From the NCBI GenBank assembly GCA_020445255.1, contig JAGRGY010000042.1:1-44735 (forward strand): a stretch of 44,735 bases of DNA, written 5' to 3'. Source of the DNA: Gammaproteobacteria bacterium. GTDB taxonomy: Bacteria > Pseudomonadota > Gammaproteobacteria > Chromatiales > Chromatiaceae. Shown here one piece after another: positions 31,993 to 42,074 of the stretch. The first letter of the stretch is position 1, and each line of letters starts with the position of its first letter. Both the position numbers and the translations under genes were made by a program. The notes below the pieces were generated by a model. It made no database searches. It saw nothing but the letters and a program-made list of their open reading frames with translations, and was not told the DNA's origin.

Positions 31993-33732
31993 TCAGTTGT
32001 TCTGGTACTGGGCCCGATACAGCTCCGAGTAGCGACCACCCCGGGCCAGCAAGGTAGCGTGATCCCCGTGCTCCACGATCAGTCCGGCATCGAAGACCAG
32101 GATCTCATCGGCGTTGACGATGGTCGAAAGTCGGTGCGCGATGACCAGCGTGGTGCGTCCGCTGCGCAGCGTTTCGAGCCCCGCTTGAACGATCTTTTCG
32201 GATTCCGAATCGAGTGCCGACGTCGCCTCGTCGAAGATCAGCACGGCGGCATCGGCAATGAACGCGCGCGCAATCGCCAGGCGCTGGCGCTGGCCGCCGG
32301 ACAGACGCACACCGTCGTCTCCGATCGGCGTATCGAAACCCTGCGGCATGGCCTCGATGAATCCGGTTGCGCCAGCCGCTTCGGCCGCGCGCATTATCTC
32401 GTCACGGGTCGCCGTCTTGCCGTAGGCGATGTTGTTGGCGACCGTGTCGTTGAACAGTAGGACATCCTGGCTGACCATCGCCAGGTGGCTGCGCAGACTG
32501 GCCAACTGCCATTGCGCGATATCCACGCCGTCGAGCGCGATCGTGCCCTCGGTGGGCAGGTACAGGCGCGACACCAGGTTCGCAAACGTCGTCTTGCCGC
32601 TTCCGGAGGGTCCCACCAGCGCCACCGTGGTGCGCGGCTCGATCGCCACGCTGACGGGACCGAGCACGTCCCTGTCGCTGCTCGCATAACGCATGCGGAC
32701 CGCATCGAACACCAGGCGGCCTTCGCAGGTCTCCGCACGATAGGTGCCAAGATCGGGCTCGACGGGCTGATCGATCAGCCGGAACACGCTTTCCGCCGCC
32801 GCCAGGCCGCGCTGCAGCGGTTCATTGACCTTGGTCAGGCGCTTGATCGGCGAAAACAATAGACCGAGCGCGGTGAAGAACGCGACAAAGCCGCCGACCG
32901 TCAGTTGATTCTCGACGGCGCGATCGGTGCCGATGTAGATCACGACAGCCATCACCAATGCGCCGATCACCTCGACGATCGGCACACCGATGCTGCTGGC
33001 CACCTGGGCCTTGAATTGCAGATGCCGGACCAGCTTTGCAATACGCTCGAACCGCCCGTACTCGTATCGTTGGCCACCATACAACTTCACCACCTTGTGA
33101 CCGCGCGTGGACTCCTCGAGCACGTGCAGCATACCGCCGAAGGTCTGCTGCAACTGACGGCTGAGTCGGCGTATACGGCGTCCGACGAAAAAGGCCACCG
33201 CCGACACCGACGGCACCAGAACCAGGATCAGCAGGCTCAGCTGCCAGTCCAGCACGAACACGTAGATCACCAGCGCGACGACCGTAACCGAGTCCTTGAC
33301 CAGGACCGTCAGCACCTGGGTCGCCGCATTGGTCACCTGGGTCACGTCGTACACCAGCTTGGAGATCATCGACGCATTTGCGACGTCGTCGTAATACGAG
33401 GTGGGCAGGTACAGCAGACGCTCGAACATGCGCATGCGCACATCGAACACCAGCCGCGTCGAGATGGCCGCAAACGCAGTTTCGCTCGCGACATTGGCGA
33501 GACCACGCACCATGAACAATGCGACCACGAACAGCGGTGCCCAGGCCAGATAGACCGGGTCCTGTTTGACGAACGTGCCGTCGAGTACGGGCTTCAGCAA
33601 CGCGGGGATTCCCGCCTCAGTGAGGCCGAGCACGACCATGGCAGCGATTCCGGCAGCGAATATGCGCCAGTAGGGCTTCACATGGTAAAGCAGCCTTTGG
33701 TAGGTATCCGCGCTGGCACCGGGGTCGGTCAT
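31993..33732 (-). CDS. msbA: Lipid A export ABC transporter MsbA (579 aa)
   Basis: Flips lipid A-core across the inner membrane. A six-helix transmembrane domain (about 20-315) is fused to an ATPase domain: Walker A GPSGSGKTT (374-382), signature LSGGQ (477-481), Walker B VLIFDEATSALD. The length matches MsbA. LEESTRGHKVVKLYGGQ and GGFVAFFTALGLLFSPIKRL are characteristic. It is 24 bases after rmlA and is the only glycolipid exporter in the window. Confidence 0.95.
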   Translation of the reverse strand: MTDPGASADTYQRLLYHVKPYWRIFAAGIAAMVVLGLTEAGIPALLKPVLDGTFVKQDPVYLAWAPLFVVALFMVRGLANVASETAFAAISTRLVFDVRMRMFERLLYLPTSYYDDVANASMISKLVYDVTQVTNAATQVLTVLVKDSVTVVALVIYVFVLDWQLSLLILVLVPSVSAVAFFVGRRIRRLSRQLQQTFGGMLHVLEESTRGHKVVKLYGGQRYEYGRFERIAKLVRHLQFKAQVASSIGVPIVEVIGALVMAVVIYIGTDRAVENQLTVGGFVAFFTALGLLFSPIKRLTKVNEPLQRGLAAAESVFRLIDQPVEPDLGTYRAETCEGRLVFDAVRMRYASSDRDVLGPVSVAIEPRTTVALVGPSGSGKTTFANLVSRLYLPTEGTIALDGVDIAQWQLASLRSHLAMVSQDVLLFNDTVANNIAYGKTATRDEIMRAAEAAGATGFIEAMPQGFDTPIGDDGVRLSGGQRQRLAIARAFIADAAVLIFDEATSALDSESEKIVQAGLETLRSGRTTLVIAHRLSTIVNADEILVFDAGLIVEHGDHATLLARGGRYSELYRAQYQNN

Positions 33733-33756
33733 GGCATCGCCGCTTTGATCAAGGGT

Positions 33757-34632
33757 TTATGTGTGGCCGAATTCGAGAATTTCAGCCAGGTATCTGCCGT
33801 AGCTGCTGTGGCTCAACTGTTTGGCCTGTGCCGCCAGTTCATGGTCCGAGATCCAACCGTGGCGCCACGCAATCTCTTCCGGGCAACAGATCTTCAGCCC
33901 CTGCCGCTTCTCTATCGTCTCGACGAAACTCGCGGCCTCGATCAGCGAATCCTGTGTACCGGTATCGAGCCAGGCCATGCCGCGTCCCAGCCGTATCAGC
34001 TGCAATCTGCCGAGTTGCCGATAGATGTTGTTCAGGTCCGTGATCTCCAGCTCACCGCGGGCGGATGGATGCAGCTGCGCCGCCAGGTCGCTCACCTGGC
34101 CGTCGTAGAAGTACATCCCGGTGACCGCGTAATTCGACTTCGGACTTTCGGGCTTTTCCTCGAGCCCGACGACCCGGCCGTCGGCATCGAACTCGACCAC
34201 ACCGTACCGTTCCGGATCGCGCACCCAATAGCCAAACACCGTCGCGCCGTCGAGCCCGTCGACGACCCGCTTCAACAGGGTGCTGAAGCCCTGGCCGAAA
34301 AAGATGTTGTCACCCAGAACCAGGCAGCACGGTTGACCGGCGAGAAATTCCCGACCGATCAGAAACGCTTCGGCCAAGCCGCCCGGCTGTGGCTGGATTG
34401 CGTATTGCAGGCGAAGTCCCCACTGCGAACCGTCGCCAAGCAGGTCACGAAACTGGTCGCTGTCGCGCGGTGTGGTGATGACCAGCACGTCGCGGATGCC
34501 CGCCAGCATCAATGTCGACAGCGGATAATAGACCATCGGCTTGTCGTACACCGGCAACAGCTGCTTGCTGACCGACCGCGTAATCGGATGCAGTCTCTTT
34601 CCGGTACCGCCGGCGAGAATTATCCCTTTCAT
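33757..34632 (-). CDS. rmlA: Glucose-1-phosphate thymidylyltransferase RmlA (291 aa)
   Basis: Makes dTDP-glucose from dTTP and glucose-1-phosphate. [40 protein letters not shown] and [11 protein letters not shown] are diagnostic, and the C-terminal [15 protein letters not shown] block is present. Starting at the ATG at 34632 gives the normal ~290 residues; the longer in-frame version includes rmlB DNA. It lies 13 bases after rmlB. Confidence 0.96.
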   Translation of the reverse strand: MKGIILAGGTGKRLHPITRSVSKQLLPVYDKPMVYYPLSTLMLAGIRDVLVITTPRDSDQFRDLLGDGSQWGLRLQYAIQPQPGGLAEAFLIGREFLAGQPCCLVLGDNIFFGQGFSTLLKRVVDGLDGATVFGYWVRDPERYGVVEFDADGRVVGLEEKPESPKSNYAVTGMYFYDGQVSDLAAQLHPSARGELEITDLNNIYRQLGRLQLIRLGRGMAWLDTGTQDSLIEAASFVETIEKRQGLKICCPEEIAWRHGWISDHELAAQAKQLSHSSYGRYLAEILEFGHT

Positions 34633-34645
34633 GGCGATCCCGTCT

Positions 34646-35737
34646 TCACGTTGCACCGGACCCCAGGCGCCGACCGTCGTAGCTTCCTGCCCTGACGGTA
34701 TCGCACCACTCCGTATGTTCGAGGTACCACTGCACGGTGCGGCGCAGGCCTGACTCGAACGACTCGGTCGGCTGCCAGCCGAGCTGGCTCGAGATCCTGT
34801 CGGCATCGATCGCGTAACGCCGGTCGTGGCCGGGGCGGTCGGTGACGAATGTCTTCAGGCGCGCATAGGAAGCGCCGGAGGGGTCGGGCCGGAGTTCGTC
34901 CAACAGCCCGCACAGCGTATCGACGACCGTAAGATTGGTGCGCTCGCTGTTGCCACCGATGTTGTACACCGCGCCGGGTTCACCCGACTCGATGACGCGC
35001 CAGATCGCGCGGCAATGGTCCTCAACATACAGCCAGTCGCGTACGTTCATGCCGTCACCGTAGATTGGCAGCGGCCTGCCGGCCAGCGCATTCACGATCA
35101 TCAGTGGAATCAGCTTCTCGGGAAACTGGAACGGTCCGTAATTGTTCGAACAGTTCGTCGTCAGCGTCGGCAGGCCGTAAGTGTGGTGCCACGCCCTGAC
35201 GAGGTGGTCGGAAGCCGCCTTTGACGCCGCATACGGCGAGTTCGGCGCATAGGCAGTGGCCTCAGTGAACGAACCGGTATCGCCGAGCGAACCGTAGACC
35301 TCGTCGGTGGAGACGTGCAGGAAGCGGAAACCGCCGCGCTCGGCGGGCGGCAGCTCGCGCCAGTAGGCGCGCGCGCAGTCGAGCAGGTTATAGGTGCCGA
35401 CAACATTGGTCTCGATAAACGCGGCGGGACCGTCGATGGACCGGTCCACGTGGCTCTCGGCGGCGAAATTGACGATCGACGTCGGCCTGAACCCGCTCAA
35501 CAGCGATTCGACCAGGGAACGGTCACGAATGTCGCCGCGGACGAAGCGATAGCGCGGATCGCGATCGCAGCCGATCAGCGTTGCGAGGTTGCCGGCGTAG
35601 GTCAGCAGGTCCAGGTTGAGTACGGCGACAGCGGGGCGTCGCAGCAGATGGCGGACGAAATTTCCACCGATGAACCCGGCACCGCCGGTAACCAGCACCC
35701 GGAGGCGCGAATCCCTGATCGAGTTGTCGTCCACCAT
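34646..35737 (-). CDS. rmlB: dTDP-glucose 4,6-dehydratase RmlB (363 aa)
   Basis: Converts dTDP-glucose to dTDP-4-keto-6-deoxyglucose. The NAD motif [12 protein letters not shown] is near the N-terminus. [11 protein letters not shown] carries the catalytic T-D-E, and [14 protein letters not shown] carries Y-x3-[21 protein letters not shown] and [12 protein letters not shown] complete the family pattern. The start at 35737 is chosen (M before VDDNS); an upstream in-frame start adds 26 residues. No rmlC-rmlD pair follows, so the product may go to amino sugars rather than rhamnose. Confidence 0.95.
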   Translation of the reverse strand: MVDDNSIRDSRLRVLVTGGAGFIGGNFVRHLLRRPAVAVLNLDLLTYAGNLATLIGCDRDPRYRFVRGDIRDRSLVESLLSGFRPTSIVNFAAESHVDRSIDGPAAFIETNVVGTYNLLDCARAYWRELPPAERGGFRFLHVSTDEVYGSLGDTGSFTEATAYAPNSPYAASKAASDHLVRAWHHTYGLPTLTTNCSNNYGPFQFPEKLIPLMIVNALAGRPLPIYGDGMNVRDWLYVEDHCRAIWRVIESGEPGAVYNIGGNSERTNLTVVDTLCGLLDELRPDPSGASYARLKTFVTDRPGHDRRYAIDADRISSQLGWQPTESFESGLRRTVQWYLEHTEWCDTVRAGSYDGRRLGSGAT

Positions 35738-35877
35738 GTGGTTGTTTCGCAAATTCTTGACCGTCACGATGAGCTCGTCCGCGCAGACGACGGCACGCGG
35801 GACACCTGTCAGCATACCAGTGCCGCGGTGAGTGCTGTATCGCTCCCTACCCGCGCGGGACGCAAGCCGGCGTCAGT

Positions 35878-36996
35878 TCACTGACCCTCGGCCAGGTATT
35901 CGTAAAGCTCCAACGTCGCCGTCAGCATGCGCTCCAGTGTGTACGGCTGCTCGAATGACACGACGGGCGGGTTTGCGAGAAACCCGCGGCTGCGTGCGAC
36001 AAGCGCGTCGACGGCCTTCAGTGCCACGCAACCGTCGGGGAACACCTTCGCCAGCACCTCGCCGACACCACCATGCGCGTAGCCGATCACCGGCCGGCCC
36101 ATACTGAGCGCTTCGAGTACCGTGCGTCCGAACGACTCCGGCTTGCCCGACAACGAATACACGATGGCAGACACCGCGTACACCTCGCGCATGTCGCTGC
36201 GTCGACCGGTGAAGGTGATGTCGTCGCTCAACCCGCCGTCACTGACGCGCCGCCGCAGTTCGGCGGCATAGGCCGCGCGCCTGGGATCCTCACCACCGAC
36301 GATCAGGCCGTGCACCTGCTCGCCGGACGAACGCAGGGCCGCGATCAGGTCGATGAATTCGTGGTGTCCCTTCAGGCGTGTCAGACGACCGGGCAGGGTC
36401 AGCAGAGTCCGGCCGCGAAGCTGCGGAAATTCGGCGTAGAAACGGTCGAGCCAGGCATTTTCGGGCTGCCAGCCGTATCGATACACGGCCGGATCCACAC
36501 CGCGCGGAATCACCACCATGTGTCCTGGATCGAAACCGGGATAGTTGTCGAGCACATAGTCGCGCACCGTCTCCGACACCGCGATCACGCGCTCACCGCG
36601 CGTCATGACGCGCGAATAGGCATTCACCGAGTACAGGCCGTGCACCGTGGTCACGAGGTGTGGACGCGCATCGACCGGTATCCCGCGCCAGGCCAGCCAG
36701 CCGACCCAGGCCGGCGCGCGCGAACGCAGGTGCAGGATGTCGACCGAACGCTCACGCAGCAGGCGCCGCAGCGGGCGCACGAGGCGCAGCGTCCACAGCG
36801 ACTTGCGGTCGACCGGCCAGCACAGGTGTTCACTGCCGTGCGCGAGCAGTTCGTCGACCATACCGCCGCCGGCGGACATCACCAGCGAGCGATGACCCTG
36901 CTCGACCAGCGCCTGGGCCACCTCCAAGGTGCCACGCTCGACGCCGCCGCCGTGCAGTGCCGGCAGCATCTGCAGCACCGTCAGCGGGCGAACCAT
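35878..36996 (-). CDS. Glycosyltransferase family 4 protein (372 aa)
   Basis: A GT-B glycosyltransferase. LPALHGGGVERGTLEVAQAL is the N-terminal glycine-rich block, TVHGLYSVNAYSRVM and VIAVSETVRDYV follow, and the donor-binding E-x7-E motif lies in PESFGRTVLEALSMGRPVIG. It probably adds a hexose to the core or another surface glycan. Its start overlaps the end of the ELM1-like gene by 16 bases. A much longer in-frame upstream opening is only the GC-rich shadow of that neighbour. Confidence 0.88.
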   Translation of the reverse strand: MVRPLTVLQMLPALHGGGVERGTLEVAQALVEQGHRSLVMSAGGGMVDELLAHGSEHLCWPVDRKSLWTLRLVRPLRRLLRERSVDILHLRSRAPAWVGWLAWRGIPVDARPHLVTTVHGLYSVNAYSRVMTRGERVIAVSETVRDYVLDNYPGFDPGHMVVIPRGVDPAVYRYGWQPENAWLDRFYAEFPQLRGRTLLTLPGRLTRLKGHHEFIDLIAALRSSGEQVHGLIVGGEDPRRAAYAAELRRRVSDGGLSDDITFTGRRSDMREVYAVSAIVYSLSGKPESFGRTVLEALSMGRPVIGYAHGGVGEVLAKVFPDGCVALKAVDALVARSRGFLANPPVVSFEQPYTLERMLTATLELYEYLAEGQ

Positions 36997-37916
36997 CGCT
37001 GTACGATGTACTCGGCGCAGCGCCCGGCCTCGTCCAGCGGGGGCACGGGAGGCCGCAGTGCCTGCCCCTGCCGCCACGCCTGGAACGGCGTGACGATGCC
37101 CTGCCCGATCAGTTGCTGCACGCCGGCCTGCACGCGGCCCTGGCGGCGCGTCGGTACGGCCAGCACACCACACGCAGCACCGGACGTCAGCGCCTCGTAC
37201 AACATCGACACGCTGTCCTCGGTGATCCACACGACCGCCGCGCCGGCCATCTGCCCGGGCAGCCACGCGCGGTCGGTATCGCCCGGCAGGACCAGCCTGT
37301 GCCCGGTGCGCTCGGCGAGTTCGCGCATGGCCTGTTCGGTCGCGGCCGGCGTACGCCGCGACGTGACGATGCGCCATGCGCGCGCGTCGCTCGTCAGGAT
37401 CTGTTCGATCTGCGCCAGCAGCGGCGGCAACTGCCAGTCGTAGTGCGACGACGGACCGCCGACCAGCACGAGCCCGTAGCCTTCCCGTGTGGCCGGTCCC
37501 GGCTGAACCGTGTTGAGCGCCCCACGCGTGACGAACACGTGCGGCCCGGAGGCGACGCCGTCGTGCTCGGGAATCACGCACAAGTCGAAGCACGCCAACG
37601 GCAGGCTCGGCCGCATCATCACGACGCTGCGGCCGCCGCGCGCGCGCCGACAGGCCAGCAGCGCGGCGTGCGTGGCATGTCCCGCACCGACCAGCAGGTC
37701 CGGAGTCGGCAGACCGGCACCGTTGCGACAGCGCCGCAGCGGCCAGTCCAGCCAGCGGGTGCGACGCGCAGCAAGTGCAATATCGAATGTCTGCAGCGGC
37801 AGGCGCTGTGCGAGGGCGTGTACGAGCCCGCGACTCTGGTTGTCGTGTCCCGGCTTGCCGTCACTGAAACGCCACACCACCGTTGAGCGCCTCTGCGGCG
37901 CGTCACCGGGCGTCAT
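36981..37916 (-). CDS. ELM1/GtrOC1-family (mitochondrial-fission ELM1-like) protein (311 aa)
   Basis: VWRFSDGKPGHDNQSRGL is the diagnostic N-terminal block of this family. GGPSSHYDW and ITEDSVSMLYEALTSGAACGVL resemble the nucleotide-sugar side of GT-B enzymes. Despite the plant-derived name, bacterial members sit in lipopolysaccharide loci and are suspected glycosyltransferases; the donor is unknown. It starts 18 bases after the zinc-finger gene and overlaps the GT4 gene, so it belongs to the ilvE-msbA minus-strand run. Confidence 0.83.
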   Translation of the reverse strand: MTPGDAPQRRSTVVWRFSDGKPGHDNQSRGLVHALAQRLPLQTFDIALAARRTRWLDWPLRRCRNGAGLPTPDLLVGAGHATHAALLACRRARGGRSVVMMRPSLPLACFDLCVIPEHDGVASGPHVFVTRGALNTVQPGPATREGYGLVLVGGPSSHYDWQLPPLLAQIEQILTSDARAWRIVTSRRTPAATEQAMRELAERTGHRLVLPGDTDRAWLPGQMAGAAVVWITEDSVSMLYEALTSGAACGVLAVPTRRQGRVQAGVQQLIGQGIVTPFQAWRQGQALRPPVPPLDEAGRCAEYIVQRWFAR

Positions 37917-37934
37917 GCGCGCGCGGCGGGCCGG

Positions 37935-38138
37935 TCAATCGGCCAGCACGTAGTGGGCGCCGCAGTAGGGGCAGGTCGCCTCACCGCCCTTCTCGATCGG
38001 CAGATAGACGCGCGGGTGCATGTTCCACACCTCGTCGTCGGGGCGCGGGCACGACAGCGGCAGATCGGCGCGGCTGACCCTGATCGGCGTGCCCTTGGTC
38101 GCTGTGCCCTGGTTCGGCTTGACGGTGGTGTTGCTCAT
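37935..38138 (-). CDS. CHCC zinc-finger protein (67 aa)
   Basis: A small zinc-finger (NDUFS6-like) protein with ligands C30, H41, C56 and C59 (SCP ... MHPRVYLPI ... CPYCG), the exact layout of the zf-CHCC family. Proteins of this type are found next to ilvE in many proteobacteria. The function is not established. A GGGAGG site precedes the ATG, and the gene lies 13 bases after ilvE. Confidence 0.92.
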   Translation of the reverse strand: MSNTTVKPNQGTATKGTPIRVSRADLPLSCPRPDDEVWNMHPRVYLPIEKGGEATCPYCGAHYVLAD

Positions 38139-38151
38139 GTCGTCCTCCCGG

Positions 38152-39075
38152 TCAGACCCGGCTCAGCCAGTCCAGGTGCGCGGCGCTGCGGCCGTGCACC
38201 ACGTCGAAATACTTGCTCTGCAGTTTTTCGGTGATCGGTCCGCGCGTGCCACGGCCGATGACCCGGCCGTCGACCTCGCGGATCGGCGTCACCTCGGCCG
38301 CCGTGCCGGTGAAGAACGCCTCGTCGGCGATATAGACCTCGTCGCGCGTGATGCGCCGCTCGACCACCTGCAGGCCTTCTTCCGCTGCCAGCTGGATCAC
38401 GGTACGGCGGGTGATGCCGTCGAGGCAGGAGGTCAGGTCGGGCGTGTACAGCACGCCGTCGCGCACGATGAAGATGTTCTCGCCCGAACCCTCCATGACG
38501 AAGCCGTTGGCATCCAGCAGCAGTGCCTCGTCGTAGCCGGTATCGAGCGCCTCGCGCAGGGCCAGCATCGAATTCATGTAGTTGCCGTTGGCCTTGGCAC
38601 GGCACATCGTGATGTTGACGTGATGGCGGGTGAACGACGACACGCGGATGCGGATGCCGTTGTTCATGCCGTCCTCGCCGAGGTAGGCGCCCCAGGCCCA
38701 GGCGGCGACCATGCAGTGCACCTTGAGGTTGTCGGCGCGCAGTCCCATGCCCTCCGAGCCGTAGAAGCACATCGGGCGGATATACGCCGAATCCAGTTCG
38801 TTCTCGCGCACAGCGGCGCGCTGGGCCGCGTTGATCTGCTCGCGATCGAAAGGGATCCGCATGCCGAGGATATGCGCCGAGCGAAGCAGGCGATCGGTGT
38901 GCTCGTCCAGACGGAAGATCGCCGTGCCCTGTTCGGCATGGTAGGCCCGCACACCCTCGAACACCCCCATGCCATAGTGCAGCGTGTGGGTGAGGACATG
39001 GGTCTTGGCCTCGCGCCACGGGACCATTTCGCCGTCGAGCCAGATCAGACCATCGCGATCCGCCATCGTTTGCAT
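38152..39075 (-). CDS. ilvE: Branched-chain amino acid aminotransferase IlvE (307 aa)
   Basis: Transfers amino groups between glutamate and the keto acids of leucine, isoleucine and valine. It is a fold-type IV PLP enzyme with K161 in CRAKANGNYMNSML. HYGMGVFEGVRAY (33-45), the block EGSGENIFIVRDG and SCLDGITRRTVI are characteristic. The ATG at 39075 gives the standard length and has GGAG upstream. It begins a minus-strand run that continues into glycan genes. Confidence 0.96.
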   Translation of the reverse strand: MQTMADRDGLIWLDGEMVPWREAKTHVLTHTLHYGMGVFEGVRAYHAEQGTAIFRLDEHTDRLLRSAHILGMRIPFDREQINAAQRAAVRENELDSAYIRPMCFYGSEGMGLRADNLKVHCMVAAWAWGAYLGEDGMNNGIRIRVSSFTRHHVNITMCRAKANGNYMNSMLALREALDTGYDEALLLDANGFVMEGSGENIFIVRDGVLYTPDLTSCLDGITRRTVIQLAAEEGLQVVERRITRDEVYIADEAFFTGTAAEVTPIREVDGRVIGRGTRGPITEKLQSKYFDVVHGRSAAHLDWLSRV

Positions 39076-39224
39076 CGCAGAAGACTCCGGAAAATAACCA
39101 CTTACCGGGCCACGCAGGCAACCGGCGAAGTTGTGTATTGAACCACAAATGAGGATCGGGGAACGAGGACCCGGAGCCGAGGACACGCTCGCCCCTGGGT
39201 CATGGGACCGGGACCCGGATCTGG

Positions 39225-42074
39225 TCAACCGTCATCCCGGAACACGGCCGACCAGATATCCCTGACCATCGCCCGCTCCTCGGCCAGCTGCCCGATCGGC
39301 ACCAGCGATCCCTGTTCCTGCAGCGCGCGCCGGTGGACGATGCCGCGGAACACCTGGTAGGCATTCCACAGTTGCTCGGCGGCGGCGCCCGGCAACAGTG
39401 CATGGGCGGACAGGCGATCAAGCAGGCGCGCGTTGTCGCTCCACTCGGTCAGGTCCGGATGGGCATGCGCCCAGCGCAGCACCTCGTACTGCACGATGAA
39501 CTCGATGTCGACCAGCCCGCCGTGGCCGTGTTTGACGTGGAAATGTTCGGCGTCACCGCGATCCAGGCTGGCGCGCATCTTGGCGCGCATCGCGCGCACG
39601 CCGTCGCGCAGCTGATCCGGATCGCGTTCGCGACACAGCACCTGGTGCCGGATCGCCGCAAAGCGCGCCCGCACCGCCGCGTCGCCGGCGACTGGCCGCG
39701 CACGGATCAGCGCCTGGTGTTCCCAGGTCCAGGCGTCGTTCAGCTGATACTTCTCGAATGCGGCCAGCGATGCGACCAGCTGGCCGGCGTTGCCGTTCGG
39801 GCGCAGCCGCATGTCGGCCTCGTACAGCTGCCCCGAAGGCGTGCGCGTGGTCAGCATGTGGATCATGCGCTGGCCCATGCGCACGTAGAACACGTCGTTG
39901 GCGACGCTGCGCCGACCGTCGGTCATCGCGTTGACGTCGGCACTGCCGTGCAGAAAGACCAGATCGAGATCCGAGGCGTAGCCGAGCTCGATGCCGCCGA
40001 GCTTGCCGTAACCGATCACCGCGAAACCGGTGTCGTCGCCGACGTCGCCGCCCGGGCGGCCGTGCCGCTGAACCAGGTCGCGCCAGGCGCTTGCCTGAAC
40101 GCGCTCGAGGGTCGCCTCGGCGATGTCGGTCAGGTAATCGCTAACCACCATCAGCTGGATCGCGCCGACGATGTCGGCGGCAGCGACGCGCAGGCGGTTG
40201 CCCTGCGCAAACTGGCGCAGGCGCTCCATCTCCTGCTCGAGGTCGTCGTCGGCGACCGGCTCCATCAGGGTATCGAGTTCGTGGCGCAGCTCGTCGGCGT
40301 GCAACGGCGAGTACAGGCGGCGCGGGTCGAGCAGCTCGTCGAGCAGCAGCGGCTGGCGGATCAGCTGCGCGACCACCCAGCTGCTCTCGCCGACCAGGCG
40401 CACCAGCTGCGACAGGGCCAAGGGGTTCTCCAGCAACAGGTCCAGGTATGCGGTACGGCGCACGATCGCGGCGATCAGCTGCAGCAGGCGGCCCAGCGTC
40501 ACGTCCGGCGCGTCGGTACCTGCCGCGGCCTCGATCAGGGATGGCATCAGCTGATCGAGCTTGGCGCGGCCGCGGGTCGGCAGCGCACGCACCAGCGTCG
40601 ACTGATGAAACCCGGCCAGGCCGACGAGCGTCACTGCGGCGTCGTCGAAGCCGGCATCGGACAAGGCCGCCAGCGCACGCGGGTCGTCGTCCTTCGCCCG
40701 CCATGCCGCGTGCAGCGGACCCTCCTGCGCCATGGCCTCGGTCTGCGGCGCCGCGAACACGTTGCCGAATTGTTCATGCACATGCCGACGGTGGCGGTCC
40801 AGTACCTGCTCGAACGCGTCCCAGTCGTCGAACCGCATGCTCGCCGCGAGTCGTTCGCGCGCCACCGGGTCGGACGGCAGCCGATGACTCTGCTCGTCCC
40901 TCCAGGCCTGGATGCGGTTTTCGGTCTGGCGCAGGAAACGGTACGCATCGAGCAGCTGACGCACCGCAAACGACGGCAGGAAGCCCCTGTCGCCGAGGCG
41001 CTGCAACACGGTCTGGATCGGGCGAACCTGCAGCTCGGGCTCGCGCCCCCCGCGCACCAGCTGAAACGCCTGGCCGATGAACTCGATCTCGCGGATCCCG
41101 CCCTGACCGAGCTTGATGTTGGCGTCCATGCCCTTGCCATGCAGTTCGCGCTCGATCATGCGCTTCATGTCGCGGATCGATTCGATGACGCCGAAATCGA
41201 TGTAGCGGCGATAGACGAAGCCGCGCAGCATCGCCATCAGCGGGTCGATGTCCTCGGCCTCGCCGGTGATCGGGCGCGCCTTGACCATCGCGTAGCGCTC
41301 CCAGTCGCGGGCCTGCGAGTGGTAGTAGTTCTCCATCGCATCGAGCGTCGCGACCAGCGGGCCGGAGTCGCCGAACGGGCGCAGCCGCATGTCGACGCGG
41401 AACACGAAGCCGTCACCGGTCACCTTGCCCAGCACGCTGATCAGCTGGCGGCCGAGCCGGGTGAAAAAGGTTTCGTTGTCGATCGGTCGGCGGCCGTCGG
41501 TCTGACCGTGTTCGGCGAAACAGAAGACCAGGTCGATGTCCGAAGACAGGTTGAGCTCGCGTGCGCCGAGCTTGCCCATGCCGAGCACGACCAGGCGCTG
41601 GGCGCGGCCCCCGCCGTCCCTCGGTTCCCCCGACCTGGCCACGGCCCAGACATGCAGCAGCGCGAGCGCCTCGCGGATGCACACGTCGGCCAGTTCGGAC
41701 AGGTCTTCGAGGGTCTCGTCGAGCGCGGCGGCACCGTCGAGATCGCGCCAGATGATGCGTACCATCTGGCGCTGGCGAAACCGGCGCAGCACCCGTTCGA
41801 GCGCGGACTCGTCGCCGACGTCGGCGAGCGCGGCACGCAGCGCCCCGGCGAGCTCGCCGTCGGCGAGCGCGCGCTCGAACAGGCCAGCGGCGTTCAGCTC
41901 GGCGACCAGCTCCGGGCTGCGCAGACAAGTCTGCGCGACATAGTCACTGCCGGCCCAAACCGCAGCCAGGCGTTCGAACGGCGGCAGCCGCGACGCAAGT
42001 CCCGCGATGCCCGGCCGATCTCGCCAGGCCTGTTCGTATCGCTGCAGCCGCGTCGCGGCCGGTTCTTCCGACAT
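39225..42074 (-). CDS. glnE: Bifunctional glutamine synthetase adenylyltransferase/adenylyl-removing enzyme (949 aa)
   Basis: Adenylylates and deadenylylates glutamine synthetase in response to PII. The two nucleotidyltransferase domains are both intact. The N-terminal (removase) one has GMGKLGARELNLSSDIDLVF (165-184). The C-terminal (transferase) one, around residue 690, has GYGKLGGIELGYASDLDLVF. FGDSGPLVATLDAMENYYHS and PNGNAGQLVASLAAFEKYQ are matching downstream blocks in each half. The length is normal. Its ATG overlaps the DUF302 stop codon (TGATG). Confidence 0.97.
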   Translation of the reverse strand: MSEEPAATRLQRYEQAWRDRPGIAGLASRLPPFERLAAVWAGSDYVAQTCLRSPELVAELNAAGLFERALADGELAGALRAALADVGDESALERVLRRFRQRQMVRIIWRDLDGAAALDETLEDLSELADVCIREALALLHVWAVARSGEPRDGGGRAQRLVVLGMGKLGARELNLSSDIDLVFCFAEHGQTDGRRPIDNETFFTRLGRQLISVLGKVTGDGFVFRVDMRLRPFGDSGPLVATLDAMENYYHSQARDWERYAMVKARPITGEAEDIDPLMAMLRGFVYRRYIDFGVIESIRDMKRMIERELHGKGMDANIKLGQGGIREIEFIGQAFQLVRGGREPELQVRPIQTVLQRLGDRGFLPSFAVRQLLDAYRFLRQTENRIQAWRDEQSHRLPSDPVARERLAASMRFDDWDAFEQVLDRHRRHVHEQFGNVFAAPQTEAMAQEGPLHAAWRAKDDDPRALAALSDAGFDDAAVTLVGLAGFHQSTLVRALPTRGRAKLDQLMPSLIEAAAGTDAPDVTLGRLLQLIAAIVRRTAYLDLLLENPLALSQLVRLVGESSWVVAQLIRQPLLLDELLDPRRLYSPLHADELRHELDTLMEPVADDDLEQEMERLRQFAQGNRLRVAAADIVGAIQLMVVSDYLTDIAEATLERVQASAWRDLVQRHGRPGGDVGDDTGFAVIGYGKLGGIELGYASDLDLVFLHGSADVNAMTDGRRSVANDVFYVRMGQRMIHMLTTRTPSGQLYEADMRLRPNGNAGQLVASLAAFEKYQLNDAWTWEHQALIRARPVAGDAAVRARFAAIRHQVLCRERDPDQLRDGVRAMRAKMRASLDRGDAEHFHVKHGHGGLVDIEFIVQYEVLRWAHAHPDLTEWSDNARLLDRLSAHALLPGAAAEQLWNAYQVFRGIVHRRALQEQGSLVPIGQLAEERAMVRDIWSAVFRDDG

